A DNA stretch of 64,000 bases from Antarctobacter albus (GTDB lineage: Bacteria; Pseudomonadota; Alphaproteobacteria; Rhodobacterales; Rhodobacteraceae), in assembly GCF_900101505.1 (NCBI RefSeq), contig NZ_FMZI01000019.1:1-64000 (forward strand). The letters run 5' to 3'. Under the pieces are notes generated by a model. It was not told where the DNA came from and did not search any database. It was given only the letters and a program-made list of their open reading frames with translations. A program made the translations under genes and the position numbers. This document shows positions 35,993 to 45,108 of this stretch, piece after piece. How positions within the stretch are numbered: position 1 is the stretch's first letter; each line of letters opens with the position of its first letter.

Positions 35993-37875
35993 CAGAACGC
36001 CTGCCCGATCCCGATATAGATCTGTACGCCGTCGCCCGTGTCGCCGCCCACCGGCCCGGCCACGTCAAAGCGGATCGGCCCAACCGGCGTGTCGTAGCGC
36101 AGGCCAAGCCCTGCGCCGGCGTGCCAGTCGCCCGACCCATCCACGAAACTCTCAGTCCCGACATAGCCCGCGTCGGCAAAGCCCACGACGCCGATGGTGT
36201 CGGTCACGTCATAGCGGACCTCTGTCGAGAGGCCCAAGAAACTGCGCCCGCCCAGGCGCGTCCCCGAATAATCCACGTCCAGGGACCGGTAGGGCTGGCC
36301 CCGCACGGTTCCGCCGCCGCCCGAGTAGAGCAGGAAGTCAGGCGGCGCGGTCTGCGCATCCGGTCCGACGAGCCCGGCCAGTTGCAGCCGCCCAGCCAAC
36401 ACCAGGGACTCGTCGACGCCAAAGGCCCGGTAACCGCGCAGGTCCAGCGCGTAGCGCGCGCCGGCCTCGCCGTGGCTGACGATGGAAAACGGTTCCAGCT
36501 CGGCCCGCAGGAACAGGCCCTCGGTCGCATCCAGCGGATCGTCCCGCCGGTCGATGGTGATGGCCGTGGGCAGCGACAACAGGGTCAGCATCCGGGTCGG
36601 ATCGCCCGGCAGGTAAAGGTCGGTGATGCGCGACCGGCTGTAGGAGATCCCCAGCTCGCCGCTGACCTGCTTGGAAAACTCGCGCGAGACCCCCAGGCCC
36701 AGCGTGAACGAGCGGTCGATATAGTCCGGCTCGTCGTCGTAGCTGAAACCCGTGGTGGCATAGAACATGGTGTCGGCGCCATAGACGGCCGGTTTTTCGA
36801 ACCGGGCGTTCAGCGCATAGTCGGGCCGCATGCCCGACCCGCCCAGTTGGGTGGCCTCGCCCTCGACCCGCAGCCGTTCGGCACCGCCAAAGAGGTTGCG
36901 GTGCAGCCAGAACCCCGACAGCCCGACGCCCTCGGACGAGGACAGCTCGGCCCCGAAGCCGAAACGGCGCGGCTTGCGGTCCGTGACGTCGATCATGATG
37001 TCGAGCGTATCGTCGGGACCGCCCTGATCCGCCTCCGATACCGTCACGGACCGGAAAGTGCCGGTGGCGCGCAGGCGCTGCGCCGCATCGTCGACCTCGA
37101 CCGGATCGAAGGTCTGGCCGCGCGGAATGCCCGCGATCTGGCGGATGCGGTTCTCGCGCACAGCGCTTTCCGAGGTGACGATCACGTCGCCAAAGCGGAA
37201 CTGCCGGCCCTTCGAAACCGCCAGCGACACATCCAGCCGCGCGTCCGCGTGGCGCGCGGTGATGGATTGATCCGCGATCCCGGCCTTGGCGTAACCCGCC
37301 GAGCGCCAGCCATCGACCGCGGCCTGGGCCGTGTCGCGCACCACGGTCGCGCGGGCCGGCTGCCCGCGCGCAAAGCCCTCTGGCAGGGGCGCGCGCTTGT
37401 TGACCGGGGCGACAATGGCCTTTCCGAAGGTAAAAGTCGGACCCGGATCCACCTTGACCCGCACCTTGCCGATGCGTTCAGGCACCGAGAATGGCGGGAT
37501 GGTCGCGGCCTCGCGGCCGTCGATCTGGATGCGCACAACGGCGGAGTAGTAGCCCTGTGCATAGAGCGCCTCGACCAGCCGGGCATAGTCGCCCTGGGCG
37601 GCGGCCAGCACGTCCTGAGGCGCGCGGTTTTCCTCGCCTTCCAGCTGCGAGAGAATCGAGACCGAGCGCAGGCTCTGGATCAGCGCCTCCTTGTCGGGTC
37701 CGGCGACGTTGAAGGTGAGGCTGTCATAGCTTTCCGCCGGGCGCGGAAGCGTCAGGCAAATACCCGTCAGCACGGAAAAAACGGTGCCACGCAGCACCGC
37801 ACGCAGCCGCCCGGCCCCTGCCGGACGCTTGGCGCGCCTGTTTGCGCGCGTGGATATATCTAGACGTTGCGCCAT
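35992..37875 (-). CDS. tamA: TamA-like outer-membrane assembly factor (Omp85 family)
   Basis: 627 residues. A basic N-terminal region and hydrophobic signal (LRAVLRGTVFSVLTGICL) are followed by POTRA-type repeats (for example IGKVRVKVDPGPTFTFGKA and GRQFRFGDVIVTSE) and a C-terminal Omp85 beta-barrel (from about residue 330) that ends in phenylalanine, IGIGQAF, as outer-membrane barrels do. It partners TamB, encoded directly downstream. The ATG at 37875 is the only well-placed start. The gene is on the same strand as soxG upstream, but an inverted repeat separates them. Confidence 0.92.
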   Translation of the reverse strand: MAQRLDISTRANRRAKRPAGAGRLRAVLRGTVFSVLTGICLTLPRPAESYDSLTFNVAGPDKEALIQSLRSVSILSQLEGEENRAPQDVLAAAQGDYARLVEALYAQGYYSAVVRIQIDGREAATIPPFSVPERIGKVRVKVDPGPTFTFGKAIVAPVNKRAPLPEGFARGQPARATVVRDTAQAAVDGWRSAGYAKAGIADQSITARHADARLDVSLAVSKGRQFRFGDVIVTSESAVRENRIRQIAGIPRGQTFDPVEVDDAAQRLRATGTFRSVTVSEADQGGPDDTLDIMIDVTDRKPRRFGFGAELSSSEGVGLSGFWLHRNLFGGAERLRVEGEATQLGGSGMRPDYALNARFEKPAVYGADTMFYATTGFSYDDEPDYIDRSFTLGLGVSREFSKQVSGELGISYSRSRITDLYLPGDPTRMLTLLSLPTAITIDRRDDPLDATEGLFLRAELEPFSIVSHGEAGARYALDLRGYRAFGVDESLVLAGRLQLAGLVGPDAQTAPPDFLLYSGGGGTVRGQPYRSLDVDYSGTRLGGRSFLGLSTEVRYDVTDTIGVVGFADAGYVGTESFVDGSGDWHAGAGLGLRYDTPVGPIRFDVAGPVGGDTGDGVQIYIGIGQAF

Positions 37876-37893
37876 GCCTCTACCCTATAACAT

Positions 37894-37934
37894 GTGACTC
37901 GGGCGCAAAGAGGCAAATTGCAGTCCCGAGTCAC
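37894..37934. terminator. 10-bp inverted repeat between soxG and tamA
   Basis: Perfect repeat GTGACTCGGG/CCCGAGTCAC (37894-37903 with 37925-37934) around a 21-base spacer. It lies after the soxG stop and before tamA. The absence of a T-run makes it a doubtful intrinsic terminator; an operator or mRNA structure is possible. Confidence 0.4.
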
Positions 37935-37970
37935 TTTCGCGCGGGGTCGGCGCCGGACCGCGCAGCCGGA

Positions 37971-38498
37971 TCAGTCGAGGGCCGCAACCAGCCGGGACAA
38001 CCGCAGCCAGAGCGCCGCCGCCTCGGGCGCCGGAACCCAGACATCCGGCCCCTGGCCATTGTCCAGGACAAGGCAGGCATGCCCGCCGAAGGGCGTCGCC
38101 GCCGAGGGGCTGCCCGCCGGGGCGGACAGGCAGGCGTCTTGCAGGCCGCGCGCACCTTCTCCGGTGATCGCAAGGACGAGGTAAAGATCATCCGCCGGGC
38201 TGACCGCAAACCCGTCGTGCCAGCCGGGCACCAGGTCCAGCGGCTCGGCCGTGATCAGCAAGGCCCGGTCTCGGGCGATGCGCAGGGCAAAGGGGGTGTG
38301 AGGGCGCGCGTCCAGGAGGCCCAGCAAGGCCGCACCGGGGGCAAGCGCCGCAATGGCCGCATCCAGGTTTCCCGAGATCAGCGCCGCGCCCGTCGCCGGC
38401 AGGCAGGTGACGGACATGCTCTGCCCCTGCAGGATGCTGCCCGGCGTGGGGCTGGCTGTCGTCCAGAGCGTGCTGTCGTCAGGCAGGTCAGTCGGCAA
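37971..38498 (-). CDS. soxG: Sarcosine oxidase gamma subunit
   Basis: 175-residue small subunit of heterotetrameric sarcosine oxidase (SoxBDAG), weakly similar to GcvT-type folds and involved in assembly near the folate site. The best start is TTG at 38498, inside the soxA 3' end (soxA stop at 38488), with GGAGGG eight bases upstream; no ATG is near enough. Recognition rests on position after soxA, length, and family-like stretches such as GYDGF-like LVPGWHDGFAVSPADD and LDNGQGPDVWVP. It is the last gene of the operon. Confidence 0.82.
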   Translation of the reverse strand: MPTDLPDDSTLWTTASPTPGSILQGQSMSVTCLPATGAALISGNLDAAIAALAPGAALLGLLDARPHTPFALRIARDRALLITAEPLDLVPGWHDGFAVSPADDLYLVLAITGEGARGLQDACLSAPAGSPSAATPFGGHACLVLDNGQGPDVWVPAPEAAALWLRLSRLVAALD

Positions 38499-41298
38499 GG
38501 CGGGTTCCCTCCGGATCGAAGGCACAGGGCGCGCAGATACGTGCGGTGCGGTGTTGGCCCAGGTGGAAGACACCCAGCGTGTCCCCCATTCGGTCAAGCC
38601 CGGCGTCCACCAGGGCCAGGGCAACAGATCGGTTCAGCGTCGGGCTATGATAGGAGGATGTCACAAAACCCAGCGAGCGGGCGGGCCCGTCCAGCGGCAC
38701 CAGATGCGCGCCGGTGGGCAGCGGCGCACCATCACAGTCCAGGCCGACCAACTGGCGCCGGTCCTCGCGCATGGCTTCGGGCGTGAACAGGGCACGGCGC
38801 CCGAAATACTCGTCCTGCCGCCGCTCTCGCGGGCGGCCCCAGCCCAGGTCCTGCGGCATGGTGATGCCGTCCGTGTCCTTGCCGATCAGGATGTACCCCT
38901 TTTCGGCGCGCAGGATCATCAGGGCCTCCAACCCGATCCAGTGACCGCCTAGCGCCTCGCGCGCGCCTTCGAGAACGGTCATCAACCCGGGCGCATGGCG
39001 GGCGGGCACGGACAGTTCCCAGCAGGCATCGCCGGTAAAGCTGACCCGGGCGGCGCGCAGGGGGACCTGGGTCCAGCGGGTTTCCACGACCTGCATGTGG
39101 CGCAGCGCGGTGACGTCATCGGGCATCCCGGCGGTTTCCAGCGCGGTGCGTGCCTGCGGGCCGGAGACACTGAGCGTCACCCACTGCGCGGTCACGTCAT
39201 GGACAAAGACACGGGACGGGTCAAAGCGGTCCTGCCGCGCCTCCTCAAGGATCAAACGCACATGATCGACATGTGAGGACGAGGCCGAGAGGATGAAGCG
39301 ATTGTCGTCCAGCCGCAGGGTGACGCCATCATCCGCCACCACACCATTCTCGCCCAGCATGAACCCGTAGCGCGCGCGCCCGGGTTTCAGCGTGGACATG
39401 GCGACATAGCCGCAGAAATCCAGCAGCTCCGCCGCGCCCGGGCCGATCACCTCGATCTTGCCCAGGGGCGAGGCATCGTAAAGGCCAAATGTCTCGCGCG
39501 CGCCCTTCGCCTCGGCCTGCGTATCGCTGTACTTGGCGGGTCGGCGCCAGCCGCCGTACTCTCCGAACGTGGCGCCAAGGGCCGCGTGCTGCGGTTCCAG
39601 CGCGAGGCGCTTGAGCGGGTTGAACAGTGCGCCGCGCCGCATCCCGCCCAGGGCAGTCAGAGGAATGGGCGTGAAGGGCGGGCGGTAGGTGGTCGTGCCG
39701 GTTTCGGGGATCGTGCGCCCGGTCAGTGCAGCCATCGCCGCGAGACCCGCGAAATTGGAACTGCGCCCCTGGTCGGTGGCCATGCCCAAGGTGGTGTAGC
39801 GCTTGAGATGTTCGACGCTGCGATAGCCCTCTTGTGCCGCCAGCTTCACGTCCTTGAGCGTGACGTCATTCTGCGGGTCGATCCAGACGCGCCCCCTGCC
39901 CTTTGGGTCCGGGCGCATGGGGGCAAGCGCCCAGGTGGCGCCGGCGGCGTTCGGGGCTGACCCCATGCCGCCGCCTGCCGCATGCCCCTCTGCCAGCGCC
40001 GCGTTCAGGCCGAAGGTGCCATTGGCCGCCCCCGCCGGGATCAACGGCGATGTGCCGGGGCGCGGGATCAGCGCGTCCCTGTCCACGTCCCAGTCCAGCT
40101 TGCCGCCCGTCTGGCAGTGCAGGTGCACGCTGGGCGTATAGCCGCCCGAGACCAGCGCGGTATCGGCGTCGATGTGCTGCCCTCCGGCACGGACCGCGCC
40201 AAGGCTGCGCGTTCCCCTGGCCGCGTCGATCGCCACGCCCCGGCGCACTTCGACGCCCTCGGGCGCTGCGGGCGTGTCCTCTCGGGCATCCAGCAGGGTT
40301 ACATGGCATCCCGCCTCTGCCAGCGCTGCGGCCACGGGATAGCTGCCGTCATTGCCCGTCGCCAGGACGATCCGACGTCCGGCCACGGCGCCGTAGAGCA
40401 CAAGATGATGCAGTGCCGCTTCGGCGGACATGACCCCCGGCAGATCGTTGTTCGCAAACCAGAGCGGTCGTTCGATGGCCCCCGCCGCCAGCACCACTTT
40501 CGCGGCACGGATGCGCCAATGGAAATCGCGCGCGCCCCGCTGCCAGGCCGCGAACAGCCCGTGATCGAAGGCTCCCCAAAGGGTCGTATCGGTCAGGACG
40601 CGGCCACCCGCCGCCTCGACCTTCTGCACCGTGTCGGCCACGAAGTCCTGCCAGGGTCCGCCCTCAATTTCTCCACCGCGCCAGCGCAGGGTGCCGCCGG
40701 GGGCGCCTGCCTCGTCCAGCAGCCAGACCGTGGCCCCATGCCCCGCTGCGGCCCGGGCCGCCGCCAGCCCGGCGGGACCGGCCCCGATCACCAGCAGGTC
40801 GCAACGGGCGTTGCGCTGCGGCATGTCGCCGGACGGGCGGTTGGACGGATCAAGACGACCGAGGCCCGCCATGCGGCGGATCATCGGTTCCCACCGCATC
40901 CAGCCGCCCGCCATGAAGGTCTTGTAGTAGAAACCCGCCGGCAGAAAGCGCTGCGCCAGGTCCAGCAGGCCCAGAGGATCGCGTGCGGCCTTGCGGGTAT
41001 TGACGGCCCGCAGGTCCATGCCGTCGCGCAGCGGCGTCAGCGTGGCGCGGCAATTGGGCGTGGAGATCCCGCCGTGGCCGACATCGAACAGTGCGTTCGG
41101 CTCCTCTCCGCCAAGGCCCCAAAGACCGCGCGGGCGGTGATACTTGAAACTGCGGCCAAGCACGCGGGTGCCGGAGGCCAGCAGCGCCGAGGCCAGGGTA
41201 TCGCCCGCGTAGCCTGTGTGCCCTTCTCCATCGAAGGTAAAGCGCAGGTGTCTGTCCCGGTCGATCTGCCCCAGTGTCGGATGGCGCCAGCCGCTCAT
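38488..41298 (-). CDS. soxA: Sarcosine oxidase alpha subunit
   Basis: 936-residue large subunit. It has an N-terminal 2Fe-2S-like/ThiS-type region (GHTGYAGDTLASALLASG), an NAD-binding Rossmann domain (DLLVIGAGPAGLAAARAAAGHG, near residue 170), and a C-terminal GcvT-like folate domain (from about residue 570; LIGKDTDGITMPQDLGWG near the end). The complex oxidises sarcosine to glycine, passing the methyl carbon to tetrahydrofolate as 5,10-methylene-THF and producing hydrogen peroxide. The ATG overlaps the soxD stop (ATGA). Confidence 0.96.
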   Translation of the reverse strand: MSGWRHPTLGQIDRDRHLRFTFDGEGHTGYAGDTLASALLASGTRVLGRSFKYHRPRGLWGLGGEEPNALFDVGHGGISTPNCRATLTPLRDGMDLRAVNTRKAARDPLGLLDLAQRFLPAGFYYKTFMAGGWMRWEPMIRRMAGLGRLDPSNRPSGDMPQRNARCDLLVIGAGPAGLAAARAAAGHGATVWLLDEAGAPGGTLRWRGGEIEGGPWQDFVADTVQKVEAAGGRVLTDTTLWGAFDHGLFAAWQRGARDFHWRIRAAKVVLAAGAIERPLWFANNDLPGVMSAEAALHHLVLYGAVAGRRIVLATGNDGSYPVAAALAEAGCHVTLLDAREDTPAAPEGVEVRRGVAIDAARGTRSLGAVRAGGQHIDADTALVSGGYTPSVHLHCQTGGKLDWDVDRDALIPRPGTSPLIPAGAANGTFGLNAALAEGHAAGGGMGSAPNAAGATWALAPMRPDPKGRGRVWIDPQNDVTLKDVKLAAQEGYRSVEHLKRYTTLGMATDQGRSSNFAGLAAMAALTGRTIPETGTTTYRPPFTPIPLTALGGMRRGALFNPLKRLALEPQHAALGATFGEYGGWRRPAKYSDTQAEAKGARETFGLYDASPLGKIEVIGPGAAELLDFCGYVAMSTLKPGRARYGFMLGENGVVADDGVTLRLDDNRFILSASSSHVDHVRLILEEARQDRFDPSRVFVHDVTAQWVTLSVSGPQARTALETAGMPDDVTALRHMQVVETRWTQVPLRAARVSFTGDACWELSVPARHAPGLMTVLEGAREALGGHWIGLEALMILRAEKGYILIGKDTDGITMPQDLGWGRPRERRQDEYFGRRALFTPEAMREDRRQLVGLDCDGAPLPTGAHLVPLDGPARSLGFVTSSYHSPTLNRSVALALVDAGLDRMGDTLGVFHLGQHRTARICAPCAFDPEGTRLAD

Positions 41299-41570
41299 GT
41301 CGCGGCCTCCCCGCGCCCGGGCAGCGCCGCAGCGTCCAGCACCTCGCGGGTGACGGTATCGCGGGTCAGCAACAGGAATTCACCGCAGGTGAGATGCACC
41401 CAGACCTCTCGCGCCCGGCCTTTCGGCGCATCCGCGCCGTAAAGGTAATCGGACCAGGCGGTGTCCGTGACCTCGGGCGCCGGCTCAGGGCGATGCTTAC
41501 CCGCCTCGGCGGCAAAATGAAACTCGGTCTCGTCGCGGGGACCGCAGAAGGGACAGGGGAATATCTGCAT
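41295..41570 (-). CDS. soxD: Sarcosine oxidase delta subunit
   Basis: 91-residue zinc-binding subunit of sarcosine oxidase. It begins MQIFPCPFCGPRDETEFHFA, with the CPFCG half of the zinc site, and has WSDYLYGADAPKGRAREVWVHLTCGEFL with the histidine/cysteine pair. The gene lies 81 bases after soxB and overlaps soxA at ATGA. Identity is clear despite its size. Confidence 0.95.
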   Translation of the reverse strand: MQIFPCPFCGPRDETEFHFAAEAGKHRPEPAPEVTDTAWSDYLYGADAPKGRAREVWVHLTCGEFLLLTRDTVTREVLDAAALPGRGEAAT

Positions 41571-41651
41571 CTGGTCACTCCTGTTGGCTGCGGTCCGCGC
41601 ACCAGACGCGGCGCGGGGCCTGTCCGCCGGGACGGGTTGTCCGGGACCCGG

Positions 41652-42902
41652 TCAATGGGCGATCCCCGAACCTGCCGCCTCGTCGATCAGCCGGCCCTCG
41701 GCAAAGCGGGTCAGGTCGAAGGGGCGCGAAACCTCGTGGTGGGCGCCGGTGGCCAGCATATGCGCAAGCAGCCAGCCGCCCGCTGGGATCGCCTTGAACC
41801 CGCCGGTGCCCCAGCCGCAGTTGAGAAACAGCCCCTCTGGCCCGGCGGGTCCGAGGATGGGCGAGCTGTCGGGCACCACGTCCACCACGCCCGCCCATTG
41901 CCGCAGCAGTTTCAGCTGACCGAAGGCCGGGAACATTTCCAACAGGCCAGAGACGATGGTTTCCTGCACCGGCAGGTTGCCGCGCTGGCCATGCGTCGGC
42001 ACCCGGTCCAGTCCGCCGCCGAAGACAAGTTCGCCCTTGTCGGACTGACTGACATAGGTGCCGGTGCCGAGGTACAGCAGCACCGTGTCCAGCATCGGTT
42101 TCACGGGTTCCGAGACAAAGGCCTGCAAGGCGTAGTCATGGATCGGCAGGCGGATGCCAAGGGGCGCGACGAGGCCCGGCGTGGCCCCGGCGGCGGCGAT
42201 GCCCAAGCGGTCGCAGGCGATGGGGCCCCGGTCGGTCTCGACCCCGGTGATGCGCGCCCCCGTGGTGGAGATCCCGGTGACGGTAGTGCCCTCGACGATG
42301 TCGACACCCAGCGCGCTGGCGGCACGGGCATAGCCCCAGGCCACCGCGTCATGGCGGGCGATGCCCGCGCGTCCCTGCCAGACACCGCCCAGGCACTGGT
42401 AACGCGCGTCGGGCGCGTCGTTCAGCAACGGCAGGCGGGCGCGGGCCTCCTGCGGTCCCATCAGGCTGCCGTCCACGCCGTTCAGCATCATGGCATTGGC
42501 GATGCGGGCGCAGATCTCCATCTGCATCGGCGTGTGGGCGGCGATCAGCATGCCGCGCTGGCTGAGCATGACGTTGTAGTTCAGCTCCTTGCTCAGCCCC
42601 TCGTAGAGCCGCAGCGCGAGGTCATAGAGCGCGACGCTTTCGGGATAGAAGTAGTTGGACCGGATCACCGTGGTGTTGCGCCCGGTATTGCCGCCCCCGA
42701 TCCATCCCTTTTCCAGCACGGCAACCCGCCTGACCCCGTGGTTCTTCGCCAGGTAATAAGCCGTTGCCAACCCGTGCCCGCCACCGCCGATGATCACCGC
42801 GTCATAGGCGGGTTTCGGATCTGGCTTGCGCCAGGCCGGGCGCCAGCCCCGGTGGCCGCGCAGCCCCTCCCGGGCCAGTGCGAGGGCGGAATAGCGCGTC
42901 AT
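41652..42902 (-). CDS. soxB: Sarcosine oxidase beta subunit
   Basis: 416-residue catalytic FAD/FMN subunit. The N terminus MTRYSALALAREGLRGHRGW, the FAD motif DAVIIGGGGHGLATAYYLAKNHG, the GNTGRNTTVIRSNYF signature (flavin attachment region) and the C-terminal NCGWGTGGFKAIPAGG match the family. The ATG at 42902 overlaps the stop of the upstream TetR gene (ATGA). It forms the sarcosine-oxidising site of the SoxBDAG complex. Confidence 0.96.
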   Translation of the reverse strand: MTRYSALALAREGLRGHRGWRPAWRKPDPKPAYDAVIIGGGGHGLATAYYLAKNHGVRRVAVLEKGWIGGGNTGRNTTVIRSNYFYPESVALYDLALRLYEGLSKELNYNVMLSQRGMLIAAHTPMQMEICARIANAMMLNGVDGSLMGPQEARARLPLLNDAPDARYQCLGGVWQGRAGIARHDAVAWGYARAASALGVDIVEGTTVTGISTTGARITGVETDRGPIACDRLGIAAAGATPGLVAPLGIRLPIHDYALQAFVSEPVKPMLDTVLLYLGTGTYVSQSDKGELVFGGGLDRVPTHGQRGNLPVQETIVSGLLEMFPAFGQLKLLRQWAGVVDVVPDSSPILGPAGPEGLFLNCGWGTGGFKAIPAGGWLLAHMLATGAHHEVSRPFDLTRFAEGRLIDEAAGSGIAH

Positions 42903-43561
42903 TCGGCCAGGCTCCGGGCAATGCGCTTGAAATCTTCGACCTCGCTCGGGGCGGGGTGCTGGCCGGTGAAGCAATAGAGATACCCCTCGACCCGTGACAG
43001 GCGCTCCTCCAGCGTTTCGGACAGTTCCAGGGCGTAGTACCCGATCTGCTGGTAATAAAGCACGCGGGCGCGGATGTCGGCCTCTGCCGGGTCATAGCCG
43101 TGGCGGGCGAACATCTGCGCGATGGCCTCTTGCCGGGCCGTGTCCGACCGGTCGAGGGCGGCGCGCACCGTGTCATCGCGGCGCGCCCATTCCCGGACGG
43201 CGAAATCCAACCGGTGGTTGAAGCCTTTCGGGTCCACCACGCAGCGAAAGAAATTGTTGAGCGCGGCGGTGATGGTCGGCGCGGGCAATCCGGCATGGGC
43301 GATCATGACGCCGGTGTTGGTCCGCTCCCATTCGGCCAGCAACTGGTCCAGCAGGTCCTGCCGGCTCTGGAAGTACCAGTAAAAGGACGAGCGCGACACG
43401 CCCAGGCGCGCGCCGATGGTCAGCACCTTGACCGATTGCACGCCGTCAGAAATCAAGACTTCCATCGCTGCGTGCAGCCAATCCTCTCGTGTGACCTTGG
43501 TATTGCCGGGGAGGTCTGGGACCTCGGCCTGTCGCTGCTTTCCGCTGTCATCTCCTGCCAT
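42899..43561 (-). CDS. TetR-family regulator inside the demethylation operon
   Basis: 220 residues. The N-terminal helix-turn-helix TIGARLGVSRSSFYWYFQSRQDLLDQLL (about residues 45-72) is of TetR type; the ligand domain is of unknown specificity. It sits in the middle of the operon, overlapping both neighbours (start TGATG with the methyltransferase gene, stop ATGA with soxB), so it is co-produced with the enzymes and probably senses a methylated glycine or a related compound. The ATG at 43561 is preferred to the adjacent TTG at 43564. Confidence 0.92.
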   Translation of the reverse strand: MAGDDSGKQRQAEVPDLPGNTKVTREDWLHAAMEVLISDGVQSVKVLTIGARLGVSRSSFYWYFQSRQDLLDQLLAEWERTNTGVMIAHAGLPAPTITAALNNFFRCVVDPKGFNHRLDFAVREWARRDDTVRAALDRSDTARQEAIAQMFARHGYDPAEADIRARVLYYQQIGYYALELSETLEERLSRVEGYLYCFTGQHPAPSEVEDFKRIARSLAE

Positions 43562-45108
43562 CAATCCGCCGGCGCCGCGCCGCCCTCCCCGGTGCGTTTG
43601 GCAATGAACCCATCCAGCGCGGCCAGCCGGTCGCCGGTGGCACAGGCCGGGGCCTTGTGATCGGCCAGGATCTGCTGCCAGAGCCCCAGCGCGCGGTCGT
43701 TGGCATCCAGGCTGCCGCGTTCGGTCCAGGTACCGAAGTTCGACCAGTCCGCCACCAGCGGCTCGTAAAAGGCGGTGGCGTAGCGCTCCATCGTATGCGC
43801 GCAGCCGAAGAAATGCCCGCCGGGCTGCACCTCGGCCAGGGCGTCAAAGCCGATCTCCGCATCGGAACAGGGCGTTGCGGCGCAAAGCTCTGCCATGACC
43901 TGGACCATCTCCATGTCTGTGATGAACTTCTCGTAGCTGACGGTCAGCCCGCCCTCGATCCAGCCCGCCGCGTGGATGACGATGGATGCACCCGACATCA
44001 GCGCGCCCCAGGCGCTGATCTCTGTCTCATGCGCGGCCTGCGCATCGTTGGTGTTGGCCGCGCATCCGGCGGCATTGCGCCAGGGCAGCCCGACGAGACG
44101 CGCCAGTTGCCCAGCGGCCAGGCTTGCCTTGACCTGTTCAGGAGTGCCGAAGGCGGGGGCGCCGCTTTTCATGTCGACGTTCGAGGCGAAGGCACCATAG
44201 CAGACCGGCGCGCCCGGGCGGGCCAGTTGGGTCAGGGTGATGCCCGCCAGCGCCTCGGCATGGCTGAGCGTGACCGCGCCTGCCACCGTCACCGGCGCCA
44301 TCGCCCCCATCAGGCAGAAAGGGGTGACGACCGAGGGCTGGCCGTAGCGGGCGAAGTCGATCAACCCCTGCGCCATCGGAATGTCGATCTGACGTGGCGA
44401 GTTGGTGTTGATGATCGTGTAGCAATGCGGCTGCGTGCGGAATTCGACCTCGGACAGGCCGCGGAATTCGGCAATCATCTCGAAGGCGTCCAGCGCCTGC
44501 GGCGTCCCGCGCGAAAAGACAAAGGGCACCTTGTCCGAGACACTCAACTGCATCCGGGTAAAGGCGTAGTGGCGCAGGTGGACGGGGATGTCCTGCGGCT
44601 CCACCCCCGGCGAAAGCATCTGGATCGCGTCGAAATGCTGAACCAGTTTCGTCAGCTCCTCGACATCGCGCAACGTGCCCGCGCGGCGGCCGCGCAGGAG
44701 GTCGGAACAATTCGGCGCCCCTGCCCCGGACTGAAAGGCAAGCGTGCCCAGGGCCATGTCCAGATCGCGCGAGGGATCGCCGCCATGCAGCGTGAACCGG
44801 CGGGGCGCGGAGGCCAGCGCCGCCTCGACCACCTCTTGCCCGATGCGGACCATCTGGCTGTCCTCGTCCACGATGCAGCCCGCCTGCGCGTAGAGTTTGC
44901 GCGCCTCGGGCAGCAGCACCTTGAGGCCCAGCTCCGAGAGCACGCGGAGGGCGGTGGCGTGGATGGCCTCGATGCGGTCCTGCGTGAAAACCGTCTGCGG
45001 GGTGAACGGGTTGGTCAGCTGGCGATAGTTGACCTTGCGGGCCGGGGCCGCATCGTCGCCACCGCGTTTGCGGCGGCGACGGGCCGGGGTCTGTGCCTCG
45101 GTGGCCAT
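43561..45108 (-). CDS. MttB-superfamily methyltransferase without pyrrolysine
   Basis: 515 residues, trimethylamine-methyltransferase family fold, with a basic N-terminal stretch (PARRRRKRGG). No in-frame TAG is read through, so it is not the pyrrolysine enzyme. Non-pyrrolysine members include the glycine betaine:corrinoid methyltransferase of anaerobes; the role of the many copies in aerobic Rhodobacteraceae is not settled. Its place between a dimethylglycine dehydrogenase-like gene and SoxBDAG suggests demethylation of glycine betaine or a similar quaternary amine. No corrinoid protein gene is next to it. The start overlaps the upstream stop (TGATG). Confidence 0.88.
   Translation of the reverse strand: MATEAQTPARRRRKRGGDDAAPARKVNYRQLTNPFTPQTVFTQDRIEAIHATALRVLSELGLKVLLPEARKLYAQAGCIVDEDSQMVRIGQEVVEAALASAPRRFTLHGGDPSRDLDMALGTLAFQSGAGAPNCSDLLRGRRAGTLRDVEELTKLVQHFDAIQMLSPGVEPQDIPVHLRHYAFTRMQLSVSDKVPFVFSRGTPQALDAFEMIAEFRGLSEVEFRTQPHCYTIINTNSPRQIDIPMAQGLIDFARYGQPSVVTPFCLMGAMAPVTVAGAVTLSHAEALAGITLTQLARPGAPVCYGAFASNVDMKSGAPAFGTPEQVKASLAAGQLARLVGLPWRNAAGCAANTNDAQAAHETEISAWGALMSGASIVIHAAGWIEGGLTVSYEKFITDMEMVQVMAELCAATPCSDAEIGFDALAEVQPGGHFFGCAHTMERYATAFYEPLVADWSNFGTWTERGSLDANDRALGLWQQILADHKAPACATGDRLAALDGFIAKRTGEGGAAPAD

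Noticed and set aside
43561-45108. Pyrrolysine-containing trimethylamine methyltransferase
   Set aside because: The gene has no internal in-frame TAG over its whole length, so it belongs to the non-pyrrolysine branch.
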